From Trochalopteron elliotii (lineage: Eukaryota; Chordata; Aves; Passeriformes; Leiothrichidae): a stretch of DNA of 64,000 nucleotides. The notes under the pieces were generated by a model that saw only the letters and a program-made list of their open reading frames with translations, ran no database searches and was not told the DNA's origin. The first letter of the stretch is position 1, and each line of letters starts with the position of its first letter. A program made the position numbers and the translations under genes. The DNA is taken from assembly GCA_024734555.1 (NCBI GenBank), contig JANPWX010000009.1, forward strand, positions 2,175,728-2,239,727, written 5' to 3'. Positions 57,411 to 64,000 of this stretch are shown here, in pieces.

Positions 57411-60400
57411 ATATTTGCCTCCAGGACTTGATGGTATTGATTTGTGGGATTTGGATATTCTTCCTCTTGGGTCACAGTACAGCTCATCAAAGAGCTGACC
57501 AAGACTTGGTTGAAAGACAGGTTTTTGTTTGTTTTTAATAGCAGATGCACTTCCAAAACCTGCATTTGTTATCCAGATCTGAGCTCTTCCATGCCCAGTT
57601 AATGATGTTACCATCAAGCACTGAATTCACTCACTGAATTGCCTTCAGTAGGATGTCTGCAGAGGTCATGTGGGTGCCCTGCTCACTGACTGCACAGGTG
57701 AGCTCCACGTGCTGTCTGTTCACATTTACAGTGACAATTTTACTCTGACCTTGCCTTTGATAGTGCCTGGGCACACTGATAAGGATCCTTCATGCTGCTG
57801 TGGAACACCCTTATGGATTAATAGGGTTCCTTTACCACTTAGAGCCAAAGGTGAGATTATGATGGTGCCGAAGTGAAGTCATTTCTTCTGAAAATTCAAG
57901 ACTAGTAATAGTATAATGATAGTGGATGGGAAAAGTTTGAACAGTTTCTGTATATACTCTTAAATTCCCTGTGGGATTTTTTCCCTTTCTGCAAAGTAAA
58001 ATTGCAGTGACACAAAGTAATGCACTGGAAAAGTTTGGACAAATGCTACCAATGAGATTATGTAATACAATAGTGAAGGAATTTATTATGAAGCCTGTTC
58101 TTGATTCAAAGAAGAAAGATTTTCCCTGGTGGGTTGTGGATAGTTTATAACTTCCTCTCCCATCCCAAAAGTATATGTGTCATATTTTGCAACCAGAGAA
58201 ATATATGCTTGTTCCTTTTCAGCAAATAGTTTGTGAGGACTTTAATAGCAGTTTCAAAGCTTATAGTTCATTTCCTGGGATAGCATAGCTGGAAATAGGG
58301 TTTACTGTTGATAGTAATTAAAATATGAGCACTTTTATGGCTTTGTTTCCCTTTTTTTCTGGTCCGTGTTAAATGCTGGGGTATCTAAATTTAGAAGTGT
58401 TTCTAATGTCTATAGATGTTAAGACAACAATTTCCTAGTGCGTTCTTTCTCCCTTTAGAATTGTGTATTTTTTCTTTATATTAAACCAAATTATTTGAAA
58501 AATAGTTATCGAGTAAGAGTAAGAAATAGGTTGTGCATGGTTTTTTAATCACATTTGGCATTGTATCAAGTATTCTGTGATACCCCATTTGCAGAACAAA
58601 TAAGTGTTATTGAGAAGCCTTGAAAGTTTTGATCAAAGGGGAAGATGACAGCAAAGGAACAAGTTTGCTTTGCTTTATATGTAATCCTTATCACTTAATT
58701 TTTAACTTTTTGTTTCTTTCTTGGTTTGTTTAGTTTGGTTTTTCTTTCTTCTTTAGTATGATGTTTCTTATTCCTAGCGTCTGTGTGCTTATATCACAAA
58801 TATCACAGAAGTGTGTTTCTCCACAAGCAACAGCGACATCCTTCCAGGGAATGAAGGGTGAGAAAAGCACCGTCAGCACGTGATCACCTCATGAGCAAAT
58901 TGTCTTTTCTGCTGTGGGCACTTGGTTCCTTGCTGTGGGCATGGAGTCAGACCTAGGCAGCAGCACCATGGAGGAGCACTCAGGCTCACCACTGCTCACC
59001 CATGAGCTCCTTTTCCCTGAGCGATGCTGTGGCTGGCTCAGAGCACTGTGGGGTTACGCAGTCCCACACCGCTCGTGTGTCCGTAGTCTGTCCGACTCAG
59101 TGTTGGCAAAGGAGCCAGCACTGAGACGTGCCAGCTTGCCAATGACTTCAAGAGAGGCTCAATTTTGAACATGCCAGGAGGCCCCCTTGGCTGCCTTAGT
59201 GCCTGGTTGTGCTGTGTCATTTGCTGATGTGGTTTCTTTCTTGCTGGCCTGCATCTTAATGGAGTTCTTCAACCACGCTAACTGATTGTAATAACTTTTG
59301 CCTGTCTAGACAGGGCCTTACTGTGTCTGATTAGATCCCAGCCTTGTGGTGTGCATCACTGCCTGTTTCTTATAAATGTGATGAAAAAAAAAAAAAGGTG
59401 CACATTAATAGTACTTAGTCTGTTTTTTTTGCTTTGCAGTGTAGGTATAAAATATTTATAGATGTTTACTTTTTGCCTGGAGGAAAAAAGTTTTAGTCAA
59501 ATGTCTCTAGGATGCAATTTAGAAGGGAACCTCTTATCTCCAGTAAGGAAAGAGCAGACAAATATTCTCTTTGAGGATATTAATTGAGGTTCCACTGAAG
59601 TCAGTTGCAGACGTTTATTGCTCACTGAAGTCAGCAACTTTCTCATATAGGTAAAAAAAGAATTTCTCTGAATCAGTAATAAAAATCAAAAGCAGGAAAA
59701 GTGGTCTTCCTGCCTGATTTTAGTTCCTGACTGCTTTTTGGAAGTATATTAAGTTATATTTGACTTTGGTACTCTCAATATTTAGGCACTCAAGAGGAAA
59801 GGTTGTACAAACAGTTTTCTACTGTAATTAATTTTTTTTTAAATTGCTATCCAGTTTTAGAGAGCCCAATAATTACAAAGTATAGGGTCTGAGATAAATT
59901 TGGGTTGGTAGTAGTCTGTCTTGTCTTTTTCTTCCATGCCTTCCCCAGAAAAAGAATGATTCAGATTTTAAAGTTTCTTAATTAAAAAAGAAAAACTGCC
60001 TTGGCAGAAGAAATGAACTTCTGGTTTTGATTTGAAAAGTAAATCACAAGATAGTACAAATGTGCACGTTTTTCGGTAGCTCTTATTAGTATTTTAAACT
60101 CTGTGTCATGGTAACAACTGCTTCTGTTTTCCTTGTACTGATAGGATGGATTTAGACTGAGTGGTGATGGGAAACTTGATGAAAGAAGTTAGTAGACCAT
60201 TCTGGTGTCTCACAGGACTGGACTACATTTTTTTGGAGCTGGGATGAGCAGTCGTAGCTTGGTTTATGTGCTGTGCCTGCCCAGAGGAAATTCCTACTTT
60301 ATAGTGAGAGAGTGGCCAAGGACTAGAGCATATTATTCTAATTAAATCATTTAAATTCCATTGCCGTCATTTGAAAGGCTCTGTGCATCTTCTGAGTTTT

Positions 60401-63400
60401 AGATGGCATCTGCAGGGACACTGTGAACAGTTTGTGACTTACATGCCATAATGTCATCTTCAATTGATGCAGTGAAGTTTAAATGGTTGATTTATTTTGG
60501 TATTAGTCACTTGAAAATGTTCTTAAAAAAACCTACATCTCTTCAGAGGTAGAAGGCATGTTTATATGTGTTAACAATTTACTGAATTAGTTTCCTCTGT
60601 GAAGCACCACGGTGTTATTAAAATAGCTTTTAGATGGAAGCATTTAATGCGGCCCTATAAAAATAGGACATTCACCTCTCGTTCTAGCTCAAGAAACTGG
60701 ACTACTGCAGAAAGACTGAGTCCAGGATCTAGAACTGATGTTGGTGTAGCCATGTTCCCACTGCAGAGTGTTTTTCTATGTCAGATGGCACAAATTTGAT
60801 CTTAACTGTCTGTAGATGTGATCTGACCATTATTGGTGGTGGTAATGAGGGGATTTTTTTGTGATTTCTAATAGAATTATATCATCCTTTTAGTGTGAGA
60901 TACTTGGCAGAGTTAACTCTCTATAATTAACTTATGTGATCACTGTATATATGACAGCGGAAAGAATAGAAACTTGAACCACGGAGATACTTTTGTTTCA
61001 AATACAGAGCTTGTTAAGCAATTACCAACTTTTCAGGCTTTACCAACTGACTGCAAGGCATCTTTTTTTAAAAAAGAAATTATTAAAATAATTAACTTTT
61101 TTTCCTGGGCAGACCTGGGCAGCAGGTGGTTTTAAACCAGCAGGAATGTTTTATTTGAGCTAAAATACTTTGTATATATATCACTTTATCAGATCTTCGG
61201 GGAAAATATTTGCTTAAAGATGTTCCAGTTTTCATATGAATAACTGGCTAAAGCCAGAAACCATGGTGAAAGAGTTATGGGGCTGCTTTTTTTGAAATTA
61301 ATTTTCACTGACAAATAGTGATTATGGTGTAACTATTTACCTGTGTAACTGTGGTCTCCATTTGGCATGCTGTACCTATAAAATGCTTCCTGTATGGAAA
61401 AAAGTTCAATGGTGCTAAGTGCTGTTACACTCTATCATTATCACAAAGAAGAAATAGCACTTGAAAAGCTACGTCATCATAAATAATTGTAAAGGTTTTT
61501 AACAATAATATAATTACTCATGCAGATGTTTTTGTGACCTCATGATCATGGTCTTGTTATGAATCTTTGTCCCTTCCCTTTGTGTTTTTTACTTAGTGAT
61601 AGCATTGATTTGGTTACTGAAAATAAGAAAGGTTTGCCTTAACTAAGTGGATTGGACTCATGTAGTTCCAAATTAGGGGACAATTTTTAAGTTGTATCAC
61701 AATCTAATAGTGAACAGCAATAAAGGGAAATATCTGTGCAACCCTCACAATACTCTCCCACCCATAAGGTTTATCTGTTTATAAAATGCCAGTAATGCAT
61801 TAGACTTTGGACAAGAGGAGATGCTGCTAGTAGGCAGCTTACTCTAGAAATATTCCCTAAGGGTAGTATGGATTGCAGTGGGTAGTAGGGATTGAACAGG
61901 GCTTTAGTGTGTCATACCGTGGCTGTGATTTTTATTTTTTGTAATTATTCTGTGGGCTTCTGGTTTTCTCTGCGTTTGTGATTTACTTGTCTCTAGCCTG
62001 GTCAAGGTCACCACAACTAAGATTACTGGGATTTGTCCTATGGCTGGCAAAGTGATAAAACTATTGTTTTTAAATTTGCAATTGAGTTGACATTTCAGGG
62101 ACATGAAATGATGTGAGCTTTGATTCTTGACAATCGCTATGTAGGCTGCTGATGTGTGCTGACGCTCCCTTCTTGCAGAGCAGATTTGTTGTAGTTGGCA
62201 TATTATTGCTGATAGTTCTCAAATTCCTTGCAGTAGTCCTGCCCTCCCATTGCTCTTGTGATGAACAGCCAGTTCCTAGGCTGGCAGCAGGAAGGGAAAA
62301 GGTGGGGTGGTGGGCAGGTAACTCTTACATCAGCTGCTTGCAAGTGTGCAGCGGATATCGGCAGGGCCTGATTAACAGCTGCAATTGCACCGCTGGGAAG
62401 TATCTACATGCACAGAGGAGTCTTGCAGTCTGCTCAGAGTAGCCTTTATTATTTTACTGGGTATTGTGGACACTTGAACCCTGGTAAAAATATTGTCTAT
62501 CTGATTATTTCACCAGAATCAATCCCTTAATAACCATTGCATATATTTAAATGCCTTCCTGAGTGTGTCTTCCTGAGGACCAGATCAGATGAGGTTTGAA
62601 TTTAGATGATGAAATCTGTGTCTTTTTTTCTTTTTTTTTTTTTTCCTCTGGTCCAAGCAGAAGTAGGAAAAGGAGAGCTGTGCTGCTTTTTCCTTTATTG
62701 AGAGTGAGACTTTACCAGAGCACCTGTCTGAAATAGTTGGTCCATATTGATTGTTTTAAAATTCTGACCTGGGGATGTCTTTTCACCAGTGGTGAAGACT
62801 TTTATCTTTTCAATTGCCACTTGTTTTTATTAACACAATGACGTTACTTTTGTTGCCTGACATGAGCCTAAAACAGCAATGAAGTGCTGAGGGGAATATA
62901 GAACAAAATAGGAAACTTGGAATCAGCGCTCATATACTGCTTCATTTGTCAAGGCATAGAGGTCAGGTATCACTTATTTGCAGTGTTTGTTGCTTCAGTA
63001 ATGGAAGGGAGGCTTTCTGCCTTTCTAAGGTGCTGAAGTCTGTTTCATTTTGTAAAGTAGTAGAAGGCCCTAAGAAAGATACCAGATGCATATATTGTTT
63101 AGTCTTCCTATGGAGATACACAACAATATTATCATCGGTGCTACCTAATGAAGGGAGAGAAAAATTTCAGTGTTATAGTACTGTAATTGATGCCCAACAA
63201 TTAATTATAGCATCCTTGAAGTAATTTTTTCCAAAGCGTTTTGCTTTTTCATAGTGCTCCCAAAACTGGGTCTTTGAGAAATGTTTTCTTTCTCCTTTTT
63301 TCTCTGTTGGGAGATACCTTATAAACATCATCTTTCTGCCCTCTATTTCTTTTGGATCCTAACAGCTTCTACATTTGGTCATGGAAAAGACATTTCCCAT

Positions 63401-64000
63401 AGTAGAGAACGACATTAGAAAAACAAATCACCGAACAGTTGCGGTTCTCTTGTTTGACAGTTTATGGAGCAAATGCTGGCTATGCACCATTTAGCATTCT
63501 CCAAGACAAAGTACCCACACAGTGCTGCCAATTTCATTAGAGAGCTACACCAACTACTTTTAAAATTTGGTCCTGTTTACATAGGAATTTCAGTTTTACT
63601 ACCATACCCATCAAAAGGTTATTGTCTGCACACAGAGTCACTGTTTTTAGCAAATCTGCCTATAAATCTGAGTAACCAGTAATTAAATGGAAGTCTGAAT
63701 ACCAGGCAAGGAATAAAACTAAGGGTCTCCCTGTGGATTTTGAGTTATGATTAGTATGGGCAGGTTTTAAGCACCAATCAGCCAAAAAAATATATTGTAA
63801 TTAATCATTAGGATTTACTTTTTCAAAACCCAAAAGTTAAATTTCAACAAAAGGCCAGAGATTACTCAAGGAAGAAAATGGTTACCATGAAGTGATGATT
63901 TCTTTTTCCTCTCAAGGAAAGGTAGCTGGAATTGGTGCTGCTTTTCCAGTTCATTATACAAATGGGAATAAAAGCTGGGTGCCTGGGGATGGCGTTGAGA
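57411..64000 (+). other. Probable continuation of the first intron, no exon recognised
   Basis: AT-rich sequence with short frames only (up to 96 codons). Simple tracts include A13 at 59,384-59,396 and a T-rich run at 62,622-62,644. I found no CpG cluster, retroelement tail or convincing exon before the window ends, so if the donor at 54,799 is real its acceptor probably lies beyond 64,000. Confidence 0.45.
62622..62644 (+). repeat. T-rich tract
   Basis: Seven T, C, then fourteen T. It precedes CCTCTGGTCCAAGCAG, so it also resembles a strong polypyrimidine tract before an AG, but the following sequence shows no exon-like frame or donor. Confidence 0.8.

Noticed and set aside
62622..62665. 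Polypyrimidine tract plus AG as an exon acceptor
   Set aside because: The sequence after the AG shows no exon-like frame or downstream donor; simple T-rich repeats are common here.
1..64000. CRISPR array, operon, phage or other prokaryotic defence system
   Set aside because: There are no regularly spaced repeats, no dense gene order and no ribosome-binding-site pattern. Avian retroposons show this is vertebrate nuclear DNA.

Overview
This window looks like non-coding nuclear DNA from a bird, most likely a passerine (songbird order). The sequence is mostly AT-rich with stop codons dense in all frames. It has no bacterial-style gene packing. It carries several 5'-truncated CR1 LINEs, the dominant avian retroposon, on both strands, some ending in the hallmark ATTCTATG-type tail. 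A SINE at about 1.70-1.84 kb has a tRNA-Ile-like head (A box, B box) joined to a CR1 3' tail. That is the architecture of the TguSINE1 family, which I know from passerines, and it is the main reason for the passerine guess. The identification rests on recalled family consensus sequences; no database search was run.

Layout. Positions 1-54.3 kb read as intergenic or deep intronic DNA: the SINE (1.7 kb), a probable minus-strand solo LTR beside a poly-A tract (3.35 kb), an ancient degraded CR1 (8.35-9.06 kb), an internal fragment of the CR1 reverse-transcriptase ORF (13.18-14.55 kb), a weak GC-rich patch (15.4-15.9 kb), a speculative terminal exon with a poly(A) signal (20.87-21.12 kb), CR1 3' ends (24.6, 34.4, 35.5 and 41.7 kb), a compact CpG-rich island (29.89-30.10 kb) followed by an unexplained long minus-strand reading frame (30.35-31.07 kb), an ancient palindromic repeat (39.85 kb), and an AT-rich repeat with direct and inverted copies of one 16-mer (41.94-42.01 kb).

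The clearest gene-related signal is at the right. A strong CpG island starts near 54.39 kb and runs into a 362-base assembly gap (54,989-55,350). It holds G-quadruplex-prone runs and a good plus-strand splice donor at 54,799. I read it as a promoter plus a largely non-coding first exon of a plus-strand gene. The 8.6 kb to the right edge would then be the start of a long first intron, interrupted only by one CR1 tail (57.33-57.41 kb). The gene cannot be named because no coding exon is visible.

I found no convincing protein-coding exon, functional tRNA, rRNA, microRNA or CRISPR array, and no system of interacting genes. The many short open frames behave like chance frames or retroelement remnants. 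The best leads are the two CpG islands, the 20.9 kb exon candidate and the 30.4 kb reading frame.
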